Positions 24,207-35,338 of a DNA stretch of 64,000 nucleotides are shown here, piece after piece. Origin of the DNA: Wolfiporia cocos. Taxonomy: Eukaryota; Basidiomycota; Agaricomycetes; Polyporales; Phaeolaceae. Position 1 is the stretch's first letter. Every line of letters begins with the position of its first letter. The position numbers and the translations under genes are program-made. The stretch lies in the NCBI GenBank assembly GCA_029448655.1, contig JACCLO010000008.1:1240001-1304000 (forward strand), in the 5' to 3' direction. The notes beneath the pieces were generated by a model. That model was not told the origin of the DNA. It made no database searches and was given only the letters and a program-made list of their open reading frames with translations.

Positions 24207-24977
24207 TAGTGCTGTGGGCAGAATTCCCAGAGGGCCGAGGAAGATGCCCCCTTCGATGCTGATAGAGTAGTGAGGTTGAATGGGTCTCCTTCGGAGCTGC
24301 CCACAAATTAAGTCTCCACCTCATGCCACCATCACATTACCTTTCTTCTTTCTCAACAAACTTTAATTCTCTGAAGCCATGAAGTAGCTACAACAACGAG
24401 TGCACTGGTCAAAGCTGCTTATGAAGGCCCTTACTATACAGGACTGGCTGGAGATGTCAACAGAGCTGAGAGCTCAGCAGGAGAGATAGGCATCAGGATT
24501 GGATCCATAGACTATATAATATAACCCTTCCTCATAAGACAAACACACACAGCTCGACATGCTTCGGGTGGGGCATTCGAGCATTGCTTTGGGTTAGCAA
24601 TGTGCGATGGTAGACGGTTGTCATGACCTTCGATAGTTGGCTGATACTTGAGGCAGTATGTGCACTTCCAGAGCTTACAGCCAGATTTGTTACTGACCTC
24701 ACCTGCACACTGGAAGTGCTTCGAGACGAACCTTCCTACAGGATAACCCTTCGAGAAAGCAGACATGACTAGGGAGCTTCAATAAGTTGATCGGTGATCA
24801 TGCTTCCAGCCAGCTTGAGTCGGCGGGAATAATTATTCCGGATAGAACTAAATAAATAATACACATTCCGAGTATTTTGTCTTCTGCCATGTTCTGCCAC
24901 CCCCAAAAAAGGAACATGGCATTTGCCAGGATGGCGGAGGTGCCTGGCTAGCTGGCAGACTTCTGCCAACAACACTA
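24207..24977 (-). mobile_element. Short hAT-type element with a BED-like zinc-finger frame
   Basis: Ends TAGTGCTGTGGGCAG and (reverse) TAGTGTTGTTGGCAG, flanked by the same 8-bp duplication GACATTGA at 24199-24206 and 24978-24985. 8-bp duplications and TAGTG ends are hAT features. The - strand frame 24512-24766 (84 codons) reads ...VSKHFQCAGEVS, then WKCTYC and a later LPSHIANPKQC. This C-x2-C plus H/C pattern resembles the BED finger that begins hAT transposases. The catalytic region is missing, so this is an internally deleted copy. It sits in the outer part of the left duplication arm. Confidence 0.8.
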
Positions 24978-25669
24978 GACATTGAACCATTGTTGGAGCC
25001 CCATTGGCTGTAAAAGAGTTTTGATAGTGGAGCTCTTAATTCCGGGTTATAGAGGAGGCGATTTTTGATGCCCTGATGGTATAATTGACACTTTATGAAC
25101 TCTACATCAAGCTTGAGGCAGCATGACTTTTGATCGTCTCATTGAGTGATTGAAGGCTGTAGACACTGCCTTCACTACCCCCATCTGTCAAGCTACATGT
25201 AATCAACACTATCAGTCTGCTTGATAACAACTATTGTTTCATATGAAGTGTCGGCGTTATTATCATGTCACTTTCTTGTTACATCTACTGATATGTGGAC
25301 CAAATTAGCTCAATCATGTCGAGTGGCGCTCAATCTATCGGTGCTATTAGTCCTGCATGAGACATCAGCAGTCTGGCTATGAACTACGCGTATTAGTGAG
25401 CGCATCGCTTACGAGAATGGGACCTGAACGTCCCGGCGGAGTATGTGCCCGTATCAGAGACCCATTTACTAGACATTTTGACCCTATACTACCGATGTTT
25501 CATCATGCCCTGCAGTGTACATTGATGACAGCAACGCGCTTGCTCGCTCTGCTGGGTCTCTTCATAACCAGGTGCTATCACGAGATAGATAATATGAAGC
25601 ATTTATAGGCCGCTCAGTGAGTGCCTTAAAGTTCCTTGTCTGGCACCCTAATATCTCTTCCAGTCTACA

Positions 25670-27305
25670 ATGCCTGTCGTCTCGGAAATCCCTGCGGAGT
25701 TCGCAGCACTGTGAGCATTCATATGTTCAGTACTTGATTGCTTTAACGTTATAGAAACCGATAACTTACAAGATGGATTGAATACTTTCTTTACTTTGAG
25801 AACTATTTGTATTGGTCCTCCGCTGGTAACGTCTTTCAAATTGCCTCCCTGTAAATACGCTGATCAGCCATGGACAGCGCTGTGCGCATATGACTGGCTT
25901 CTAACGATCGATCGGGAAGTTCAGTACATCTGGAGTAGAAAGATATCGTTTTCCACTTGTCTGTACTATGGGTACAGGTACCCGGCGCAGATAAATCTGA
26001 TCCTTCAGCTGCTGGCTCGGATTGCCTGGCCAGGCTGGCAAAATTCACAAGTAAGTACCTCAAAATACGAGCTAGGTACTATGGAACTTACTCGTGACTA
26101 TCGTAGAGGTCAATGCCCATTCCTCAACACAAGCAGCTGACAGTTGAATGTGATACGAGCAGTTGCGGTATAGTTCTGCGAACACAGATGGCTATTGACA
26201 TGATTGAGGTTGTGAGCTCTACTAGTAAGTAGTACTCTCTATATGATATTCCATGTTTGGTGATTTCCTTGTTGTAGTGTTTGCTGCATTACGTGTCTTC
26301 GCTATGTACGAGCGAAACTACTGGATTGCTGCTTCCGTGGTTCTTTCAGGGGCGGTCAATCCTTTTATCCTCATAGTGAGCAGTGTGATACCTGCAACCG
26401 ATATGAGCTGATCTATCGTTAGTATATCTTCATCGCTTCATTGCCGGTGCTGAGCATCGCAGATGGAAGACAAGCATGTATGCTGAGTATTGCTGGTAAT
26501 CAATATGCATACGAAGAGTGAGTATGCGGAGAACTTATGCAATGGTCTGCTGACAAGTCCCATTTTAGCCGTATGTACATACAATACCAGGACTGCAGCA
26601 GCTACTAATGAATCGATAGTAATGATGATTGCTCGGGGTTCATCGCTGGCATCAGATTTTCTCGTCCTAATACTCACATGTATTAGAACAATGCCAAAGA
26701 GAAATAGGAACGCAGAAGCAATAGCTGTCGGTGCCGGAATCAATGCTAAGGGCATCCTATTGAGAGATAGTGAGTTTTTTATGTGCAACGGTTATAGCTG
26801 CTAAAACTGAGGATTTGCTGTTCTCAGCGGCAACATGCTTTGGGTAAGCTGTAATTACCTGTGTCCTAGGAATTGTTAGTGTATCTCTGCTGACGACCAT
26901 CAGATTCTTGTGTCTTGTTAATGTGATCGGAATTGTCACCGGACGCCAGACAGAGGTATGTACAATAAATGCCATGGATCACTGAAAAACTCAGCTGACA
27001 AAAGTATTGGCCCAGCTGATTGAAGTCTGGATGACGTGGACTGCTGTGTATGTCTACACACTGCACTTTTATGCATGCTGAATATCATCTGTCCTTATAG
27101 CCTAACTTCTATACTTCTGTCTCGCCTGGCCTTAGACCTTAAAGAGACCTCCTCGGGTGAGATGGTAGAGGTCGATACATTATCATATGCTCCACATACA
27201 AGCTTCCCCCGATCTTGGGGAGCAAATGTTAATGATTCAGAAGGGTGTGTGGAAAGCTATATGTCCTCCTATACAACCAGGGTAGCAGATGAGGAGGTAG
27301 TATAA
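25670..27305 (+). CDS. DUF6533 membrane protein, copy 1
   Basis: Basidiomycete-specific multi-pass membrane protein of unknown function (DUF6533 family). Ten exons close in frame (25670-25710, 25773-25825, 25878-26050, 26134-26224, 26278-26375, 26423-26495, 26569-26769, 26870-26955, 27016-27047, 27101-27305), 350 aa in all, a normal size for the family. The N-terminal signature ALCAYDWLLTIDREVQYIW lies near residue 32. Later hydrophobic blocks include FAALRVFAMYERNYWIAAS, LASDFLVLILTC, and SVSLLTTIRFLCLVNVIG, and the tail has LTSILLSRLALDL. The start is the ATG of exon 1, shared in position with copy 2. It is the inverted paralogue of the gene at 35339-36937. No broken exon was found, so it may be functional despite lying in repeat DNA. 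Splice choices at exons 4 and 9 have in-frame alternatives. Confidence 0.8.
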
Positions 27306-27899
27306 CAGGGCTCCTGAGCACCCGAGCACTCAGTTGGTGTACTCATGTTCTTAAGTACTCTTGGATTGAGTCTTGGCTCAGTTGAATTCAATGCATTAGT
27401 GCGGGCCATAAGTTCTCAGTCAGAAATTAAATTGATTGGTCTTGCTGGGTGTTAGTATTATGCAGAGCTACTTGAGTAGTGTGTGGGGTTGAAAATCTGT
27501 CAATGTTTAGAGCCAGGGAGGGAGCATCTATTGAGTGAGCAGTGGATTGAACAATGAGTGGCTGGGATATTCAATGGACATTGACTTACTGTAAAGCCTT
27601 TAGAACTGTCTCAAGTGCTGCATATTCATTGCAAGTTCCATCAGCAAAATGCAAGCCCTCATGTCTAGTCTGTCAATTACTGTGAATATTGGTTGATTAG
27701 ATACATATAGGTATAAGTAGATATCATGCACAGAATATGTTGCTGACAATGCATGAATGCCACTGGCAGTGTCACAGTTCATGAGAGCCTATTCAGTCAC
27801 AATACCCAGAATGGCTGGTAATCTGACAGGTACAGTGGGCTTACACTAGTGTTGCAAGGTCCGGTCCAGTCTGATCTTTTGTGTGTTTTAGATGGGACC
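27306..27899. other. Tail of the duplication arm and repeat remnants
   Basis: The first 100 or so bases still align with the inverted copy downstream of the second DUF6533 gene (about 35230-35338). TAGTGTTGC at about 27857, followed by GGTCC/GGACC-rich sequence, resembles the end of the hAT-like element at 32756 with GGACC in place of GAACC. No gene seen. Confidence 0.4.
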
Positions 27900-28336
27900 A
27901 AGGACCGGGACCAGGACCCAGTGTCCCACTCAACTGGGCCCCATTTCAGGTTTATCAACCCTCCACCCTCATATCAGGGCTTCTAGCTACCTTCTGTATT
28001 CAACTATGGTATGAAACATGTTTCAGTCATTGTTTCACTCAACTGCAACACAGCCTTATGGACTTAGTGGTAGCAGTACCAAAGGCACTATGACCCCAAT
28101 CTATAGTCAACAATATATAAACCCATGTACATACTGCCCAAGCTCTTCAGCTTGACCTTGTTGTGTAACAAGGGTCTTATACTGGTTCTCAAACTTAGGT
28201 CACCAAGCTCCACTAGTATAAATCAATGCTCAGACTCTACAAAGGCTTTATAGAGTTGACAAAGTAGTGCACTACTCAAACACACTAAGTAAACTTGAAC
28301 AGTTGACTGAGCTGAACAGATATTTGATCTGTAACA
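27900..28336 (+). mobile_element. Old family A LTR, left end unclear
   Basis: Ends GATATTTGATCTGTAACA at 28336. It contains AATATATAAACCC, AAGCTCTTCAGCTT and CCTTGTTGTGTAACAAGG, as in the copy at 12498-14487. It is CG-free. It abuts a family E module (GTAGCCCTTTTGGGG). Confidence 0.6.
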
Positions 28337-28359
28337 GTAGCCCTTTTGGGGAGTGGCTA

Positions 28360-29589
28360 TGACACAGACCTACTGTCTGTGCGACCGACCCAGCCAGGAA
28401 CCCTCTAACTATGCTACAGACCCCTGTAAGTGTAAGGCGCTCCAACCAAGTCGCCAGACCCCCCAGTCAAGTAAGAGAGTGAGAGAGAGTGTCGGATGGC
28501 AGACCAGCACGCGCAGAATGAGGAGGAAAGGGGCCTAAGCCCTATTGCCAAGAATCTTAGAGATGGGGTTGTAAGACCCCATCACTCTACTTACATACAT
28601 GTCGTAGTGACCGGTAATGGTCGCCCTAAATGTCACAGATTTGGGACATGCCACTATTTTTCCCGTATTTTTACCTATTTATCTGGTATTTCTACGACCT
28701 TGTAGACGTTTACGCTGCTAAGCGCCCGTCTACACGTACACGCAACCAAACAACACGTACACAACGCGGTATACGTCCACCTGTCATAACAACACGTACA
28801 TAACACGCTTGTACGCGTCCATGACTCAGCGGACTAACCTCCGGTGTCACGCGCCTTACTCATATCCCGATACCGGGCTATGTCAGTACAATTGGATAAG
28901 CGGCCCGCTCGTTATCACATGCCAATGCCCTTAAGATTACTCATATCCCGATACCGGTATATAAGAATCACATGCATGGCTTACTAACGTAGCTACAGCC
29001 ACTTCCACAACACGGACCTACGGTCCAAACAAACTTTCTTACTGGTGCGGCCATTACCGGCGCACATGGTCTATTGTAGTTTACGACTTAGCTGTATTAG
29101 TTACGTCTGCGCACAGACCGTCTAACTGTTTGGCTCCTCTTCGAGTAACCAAACAAAGCATGTATATAAGTAGGGCTATCACTGCGGATAAGCCTTAGAT
29201 TTGTTCTCTGCATTCGCACAGTCACATATCATCTCTGCTTGCGCCCACTAGTCTCCTCACTAACCTTCTGCAACTCCTTCAAGTCGCCTACAAGGTTATA
29301 GTGTGAGTCCCACAGTCTAGTCTGTGTCACTAAAGATATGGCCTGTGCACAGGTATCTAAGCAACCATGTGACTACCTAACTACAAGTGACAAGGTATGT
29401 GACTATAGTAATGGGCAGTGACCGTGATGTGATTAAATGGAAGCATGCGCCTACCCAGAAGGCACAGGTAACTGGTCAAGGCGTCTAGACTAGAGGCAAG
29501 GGGAGAGGACGTGGAGAGTGGTGTGGTTACCTCGAGCGGTTGATACCTGGGGTAAATGATGAGAAACCCTCACGGGGCATTCTGTGACA
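28360..29589 (-). mobile_element. Family B element split by another family B copy, TSD GGCTA
   Basis: TGACACAGACCTACTGTC...GGCATTCTGTGACA, flanked by GGCTA at 28355-28359 and 29590-29594. Hairpin GATGGGGT (28562-28569)/ACCCCATC (28576-28583). It is interrupted at CTAAA within the conserved CCCTAAA block by the copy at 28631-29329. It is itself inserted in a family E module. Confidence 0.86.
28631..29329 (+). mobile_element. Family B element nested in family B, TSD CTAAA
   Basis: 699 bases, TGTCACAGATTTGGG...TCTAGTCTGTGTCA, flanked by CTAAA at 28626-28630 and 29330-29334. Read in this orientation it shows CATGTATATAAGTAG at about 29159. It is CG-rich and therefore young. Confidence 0.86.
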
Positions 29590-29743
29590 GGCTAAAGTGC
29601 CACTCGTTGGTATGTCACATTGGGGTCCATGGCATGTACCATGATATAATGACGGCTCTCCCAGTTGCCAGTTTGAACCTGGGCAGTGGCAAATATTCCC
29701 ACTGACCTGGAGCACTTCTGAACTACCCACAGCTGAGGGAACA

Positions 29744-30620
29744 TGTTACAGTCATTTTATTTTTTGGACACTCACAGAACTCACCATGGGGCGAATACAA
29801 TACAGGGACTTGTTGCACAACCAACTCCCCTGGCTACTCATGACTCTACTGGGTGCAACCCCAGTTGTACTAGCATGTAGGACTCATTTCAGACTGGCAG
29901 ATCCAACTCTGCCATCGTTTCATATTGATCATTCTATGATTGACAGATGACGTTCAACTGTCATTACTATCTATCATTTCAAATATATCACTGCATACCT
30001 ATCATATGTTTCAGGCTATGACATAGATAGTATTGGTGACATCTGGAACTACTGAAACTCTACAGAGTATATAAACTCCTATCACAGATAATGTGAAAGC
30101 ATAATATCATAGGGTATATTACCCATACGTGGCGCCGGCATACATGGCCTAAACTGTAAAGGTGTCTAATAGGCACTGAGCATGGGAATATGAACTGCAG
30201 ATATAGCCGGACCCTTGATAACAGCCAAGCTGTTATCGTAGCCCTTTTGGGGGAGTGGCTATAGCGCCACTCATGAGCACGTTGCATTGGGTCTGCGGCA
30301 CATCTTGTGATAACTCCTGTAACTAGTGTTGAGGCTCTTCAGCTTGACCTTGTTGTACAACCAAGAAGTCTTATACTCATTCTCAAACGTAGGAAACTAC
30401 GCTCAGTATATTTGCAAGCTCAGACCTTGGAGTGCACACTTGACTTCTCAGACTTAGATGAGTCTACTATTTGACTTGCATCCTGAACTGATATATCCTC
30501 TAATGTGTACTGGATATTGTACAAGTCTTTCGACTTTGTACCAAATGATATAGCATGAACAACAAGTCTCCTCGACTTAGTGCAGAAGATTTCTAAGGTG
30601 AACAACTTCTCAGACTAGTG
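29744..30620 (+). mobile_element. Decayed family D LTR, split by element E
   Basis: Starts TGTTACAGTCATTTTATTT and follows the reverse of the intact family D LTR at 18422-19133 for several hundred bases. Most differences from it are CG to CA or TG. The right end has diverged or been replaced; no target duplication was found. It is interrupted at ACTCC by a 233-base element. Confidence 0.65.
30080..30312. mobile_element. Element E, 233 bases, TSD ACTCC
   Basis: Ends TATCACAGAT and ATCTTGTGATA (inverted), flanked by ACTCC at 30075-30079 and 30313-30317. It contains GTAGCCCTTTTGGGGGAGTGG, and the same module occurs at 22950-22992 (reverse), 28337-28359 and about 32394-32415. It has no TATA and no TG...CA ends. 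It may be a MITE; the superfamily is unknown. Confidence 0.7.
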
Positions 30621-30776
30621 CACCCATGTCAAACAGTAGAGGTACAAGTGAGTAGGGACATGCCCCAGAGTGACATTGATGAGTCTAAGAAGAATGCCTT
30701 AGACTTAAGTACATGCTGCACACCACTACCTTAATGACTACCCTAAAGAGCAGGCCCCCAATGACAAAAGGCACTA

Positions 30777-32134
30777 TGACACGAACTACTTGTGGGACTC
30801 ACCACCTATCCCATAGGCCTGAGGTAAGAGGTAAGAAGCAGTAAGAGTGCAGCAGAAGAGAGGTAGAATCTTCTAGGACACGCAGCATCTAGAAGAATAG
30901 AACTAAAGAATATTGTAAGTGATACTCCTACTTATATTCACATAGGGAAAACATAGTGTATAAGCACACCCTAAACCAGAGGGTCAGTGCGCACATAGGA
31001 CATAGGGCAATGATGTCAGTAATGGCATCATCGTGTGTAGTAATTGACACAGACTAGCTGTGAGACTCACTTATATCTGTCTTGAGTGCTTGAGGGGTGA
31101 AAGACGATAGTGAGGGGGCTAGTAAGCACAGCAGATAGGTGTGTAAGAGTGCAAATGCAGAGAACAAATCTAAGTCTTAGTGTAGTGCTAAGCCTACTTA
31201 TATACATCTGCATGGAGCAGCTGGTATTGGCTTGCCCTGAAGTAATGGGTCTGTGCATTGTACATGGTAAAATGGCTAAGTCCCTAGTTACTAGTAGACC
31301 ATGTGCACCGGTAATGGCTGCACCAGTAAGAAAGCTTGTTTGGACCTGGGGGTCCACATTGATGTTGTGGCTACATATTTTTACTAAGCCGTGTAAGCCG
31401 CATGACATATGCCGGTATCGGAACATGAGTCATGATGGGGCGTTGGCTTGTGATAACAAGCAGGCCGATTATGTGCAATAGCTGACATAGCCTGGTATCA
31501 GGATATGAGTAAGGTGCGTGACTTTGGAGATTAGTCTGGTTAGTCATAGCGTATAACTAGCGTGTTATGTACGCGTTGTTTGGTTTCATGTACGTGTCTA
31601 CGGGCGCTTAGCAGCGTAAACATAGATTTGCTCCTAGAAATGCCAGATAAATCGTAGAAAATATAGGAAAATTCGTAGTATGTCCTAGATCTGTGACAGT
31701 AATAATGCAAGAATGGCGCCATTATACATGTGACTAGATACTTAGTAAGAGACCGTGGGATGCCAGTAATGGAGAACCGTAAGTATTAGTCAATGGCATT
31801 GGGCTAGGCCACAATGACATAGGTGATTGCGCTAGTATGGCATGATCATGATATCATAGTCTGGACAAGACCATAGGTCTAGTCCATGACATAGGTAATG
31901 ATGTATATTTGCCGTTAGGCTGAATAGGTCATTCATAATGACTAGTGTGTAGGTGCTGTGTCATATATGCTTACTAGTGTGTAGTGAAGCGTGACTTGTA
32001 GATAATAACCATAAGGTTAATATCTTAGGTGGCATGCACTGTTAAGTACGGGATAACTTGTAGGTATGCATAATAATACCGGACAAATTGCTAGAAATAG
32101 TGGAAAAATGTGGCTTTATGTCAGATCTGTGACA
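30777..32134 (-). mobile_element. Family B element split by another family B copy, TSD CACTA
   Basis: TGACACGAACTACTTGTGG...GTCAGATCTGTGACA, flanked by CACTA at 30772-30776 and 32135-32139. It is interrupted at GTAAT by the copy at 31045-31698. It is itself inserted in an older family B copy whose hairpin (GTCTAAG 30683-30689, CTTAGAC 30698-30704) lies to the left. Confidence 0.85.
31045..31698 (-). mobile_element. Family B element nested in family B, TSD GTAAT
   Basis: 654 bases, TGACACAGACTAGCTGTG...CTAGATCTGTGACA, flanked by GTAAT at 31040-31044 and 31699-31703. Contains CTTAGTGTAGTGCTAAG followed by CTTATATACATC. Confidence 0.85.
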
Positions 32135-32139
32135 CACTA

Positions 32140-32755
32140 ACTAAGGAGTCTGATGGAATGCTGACTATATACTATGGCATATGACCACTGGTTACTCTAG
32201 GTAAGGGTTATAGTAACTACCCCCACCATATGTTAGCTGACAGATCATGTGACTGCTACACATTATACCTCATGTTGCAGAAACTGTGACACTACCAGGG
32301 GCACTACTTCTCCTATGCCATGGCAATGAGATCACACCCACATGCTGTGCCTGATGTGTATGCACTTCCACCACATCTCAGCATAAGCTGAGATTGTAGC
32401 CCTTTTGGGGAAGTGGCTAACACCTCCCATGTGCACTATTGCATTGGGTCTGCATTGCATCATGTGATACCGCTGTTTCTGCCATTCCCGCCTGCCCAGT
32501 AGCTTTTCTCACTCCTTTTGTAGTATTGACTACTGTAATGTAACCACACACCAATTATAATTGCCCCTGAATATAATTGACATACCTTGAGTGTCCCAGA
32601 TTAGCCATTATATTCTGAGCTAACTGAGAATGTCTGATCCAGAGTCAGACAATTAAGAGTGATCAGAACAGTAGCTTTGCTGATGGCACAGTAGCACTAT
32701 GACCAGTGATGGTCAATATCCAGTCTCGGACCGGCCAGCTGTTTCCAGTCATATC
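32140..32755. other. Older family B tail and family E-like fragment, no gene
   Basis: GAAACTGTGACA at about 32275-32286 looks like the end of the outermost family B copy. A family E-like stretch (GTAGCCCTTTTGGGG near 32394, ending CATCATGTGATA) follows. No coding frame is supported. Confidence 0.45.
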
Positions 32756-35123
32756 TAGTGTTGCCGAAGTTCAGTTCAGAACCAAGGTTCGGAACCTGAA
32801 CCGCCGGAACCGAACCTAGGTTCAGGTTCAGTCCAGGTCCGGTTCAGGGTAGGATGTCAAGGTTCGGTTCTTGGTTCAGGGGGGCCATGGGTACCCTTGA
32901 ACCAGGTTCGAACCGGACTGAACCTTGAACCACTTAGCATTAACATATTCTTGGCAACTGCTGGTGGATAAGCATAAATTACAATCATATTCTTGCCATC
33001 TTTGCTATAGTATTGTTGCAGTAAGCTATGGATAACTGGCTTCACAATGGCAAGCATCAGCACTGATATTAAGGCTCCAACCATATAATATACATGTACA
33101 GAAAATCGGTAAATATATGGTATATGGTATATACATGGTATACATGGTTTTCAGACATGAGATTTTGAGGAGATCCTGGCATAGCTATTGCTCATATGGT
33201 TATGTATATTGTCTCTGCCTTCAGTGACACACTACAGGTATCAGCACTTGGCTGATGTGAGGAAAAAACGGGTTTAAATGTTCATGGCAACACCAATAGC
33301 AGGGAATGGCTCAGAAATTGTGCACAATGTGCAAGGTGATGAGAAACTTGCATGCATGAGCATAATGCATGATGCAATCACTACTTTGTGGCATTATATG
33401 ATATGGCACAAACATAAATGTGATCTTACCTTCCACTACTCAAGAAGCTAATCAAAGTGTATGAGTCATGTCTTGACATCTTCACATTTGTGCAGTCACC
33501 AAAATGCCTCAATGACTGCTGCACCATACAATCTGTAAAACACATAACTACTTCAGGTACATCATTTAGAACATCAGCTGAGAGTCTACTATGATTGCAT
33601 TCACAATAACCATATACTATGTATATACCATGTATATACCATGTACTCGGCCACATGTAAATACATGTATATAGTATATATAAAAAACCATGTATACATG
33701 GTATATACATTATATGGTTGGAGCCTTAACTGATATACTCCAGTCTCCCCGGAATATGGTGAGAGCTCAGCCCCATGTTGGAAGTACTGTGCTTTCTTTG
33801 GCACTGGGCTACATTCACTGCTGTCAGATGAAGTAAAAAATGTAGTTCACAATGTTTCACTTCATATCCATGAACCTAGGTTATATACAGAGCTGTCTCA
33901 GGCTAATTCACACTCATTCTGCTCATGGATTCTGATTACTGAACTGCTCAGATTTGCTGCCTTGAGTGACTATTGTGCATCAAAAATTATGTTTTACCAC
34001 TGTAAAGAAGACTAAGAGCCAATTTGGAATGTAGCAGCCCAATAGACACCAAATAGAGGCACTGCAGAACTTGAAGTTTGGTGTTGTCAGAAAAATATTT
34101 CCCTCCGGGCAGGTCAGGATGTGCCATGATAGGTGAGGTGTTTAATGGGTCGATGGCGAGCAATGTACCCAGGAGACATGCAGCTTGTAGCGATCCAAAC
34201 GGCGGCGTTACGTTGAATGGATCAGGAATAATAGAAATCAAATCAAAACATTGGTAACTGATTCCCTAAGTCCTGAGCGAACGCCTCGAGTACAGCTCTT
34301 CGTCTAACTTCGTCTTGGCAGTAATCAATGTATTTTCTCGTATCTGCACATCGCCTAAATACATAGAGAGCTATCAGGTTTTCTACAACATTTTGAGTGC
34401 CCTAAAATTTGAGTATGCACCCTATAAGCTAGACAAGTCGGAGACGAACCCTGAAACAGTGAAGATTGTCCTGGAATACTAGAAAGTTATTTTACGAGAC
34501 CGATAGACCGTAGATCTAAGGTGGTGCGCAGAGGTTAGAGAGGCAAGACATGGAAAAAGCTATAGGAAAGCAGTCGAGGTTGGGACAGACCTGTCTATGC
34601 TAGAGAGCCTAGAGAAATGTCGGATAGTATCTGTCTTTGACTAGATGAGCAGCCAGAGAGTGTCCGCAGGGCTTTTGCGACATTTCAGATTGTGCGCAAA
34701 CCAGTGAAGGTTCAACGTTCACTGTGCGAGCACGATCGAGGTCGATCACGATCGGTCGAGCTGTGACTAAACCACCTCGGATGGGCATTCTGCCTACCAG
34801 CTGACTTTCCGTGGTGCATTCTGCGTCATTTTGATGCGTGTTTGGTCACGTCTCGGTGTTCTCACATGGTTCTAATGTCTATGGCACATTTATTTTGCAG
34901 CACATTGGTTACTCCAGTGGACTCAATATTATTTTTACATTCTAGAAAAGCAAGTCATTTAGTGGTTCGAACCTAGTTCGAACCGTGAACCGAACCTGCT
35001 GAACCAGTTCAGCAGGTTCAGTCCAGGTTCAGGTTCAGGTTCAGGCTCCCTGCAGTCGGTTCAGTTCTAGGTTCAGCCCCAGACCCCCCTGAACCTGAAC
35101 TGAACCGAACTTCGGCAACACTA
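32756..35123. mobile_element. Non-autonomous hAT-like element, TSD GTCATATC
   Basis: 2368 bases. The ends TAGTGTTGCCGAA (32756) and TTCGGCAACACTA (35123) are inverted, and the 8-bp duplication GTCATATC is at 32748-32755 and 35124-35131. Both ends carry dense GAACC/GGTTC repeats over 100-200 bases, such as hAT transposases bind. No transposase frame exists; the interior holds a second element (33070-33728) and unrelated sequence. Confidence 0.82.
33070..33728. mobile_element. Nested hAT-like element, TSD ACTGATAT
   Basis: 659 bases with inverted ends TAAGGCTCCAACCATATAA and TTATATGGTTGGAGCCTTA, flanked by ACTGATAT at 33062-33069 and 33729-33736. Next to each end are short AT-rich repeats built on TATACCATGTA. 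No transposase. It inserted into the larger element at 32756, so it is younger. Confidence 0.82.
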
Positions 35124-35338
35124 GTCATATCATGTATGCTGACCTCGCCGCATTTGTGGTTGGCATATCTCTCAAACTCAGACAATATGATATGATAAAA
35201 ACAGTGTGTCCACCCCTGGATCTAGTCAGTAAATCATGTGTATGGTCCACACGAGCTAATAATGAAAGTAAATCTCAATGCAAGATTACTCTAGAACATG
35301 AAGGTACTAGCTGAGTGATCGAGTGGTCGGGCACCCTG

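Noticed and set aside
27881..28093. 70-codon frame with GPGPGPSVP start
   Set aside because: It spans GGACC-rich element end and a family A LTR; no gene support.
3500..32150. CRISPR array or regular spaced repeats
   Set aside because: Repeats are dispersed, several hundred bases long, in both orientations and with target duplications; the genome is eukaryotic.
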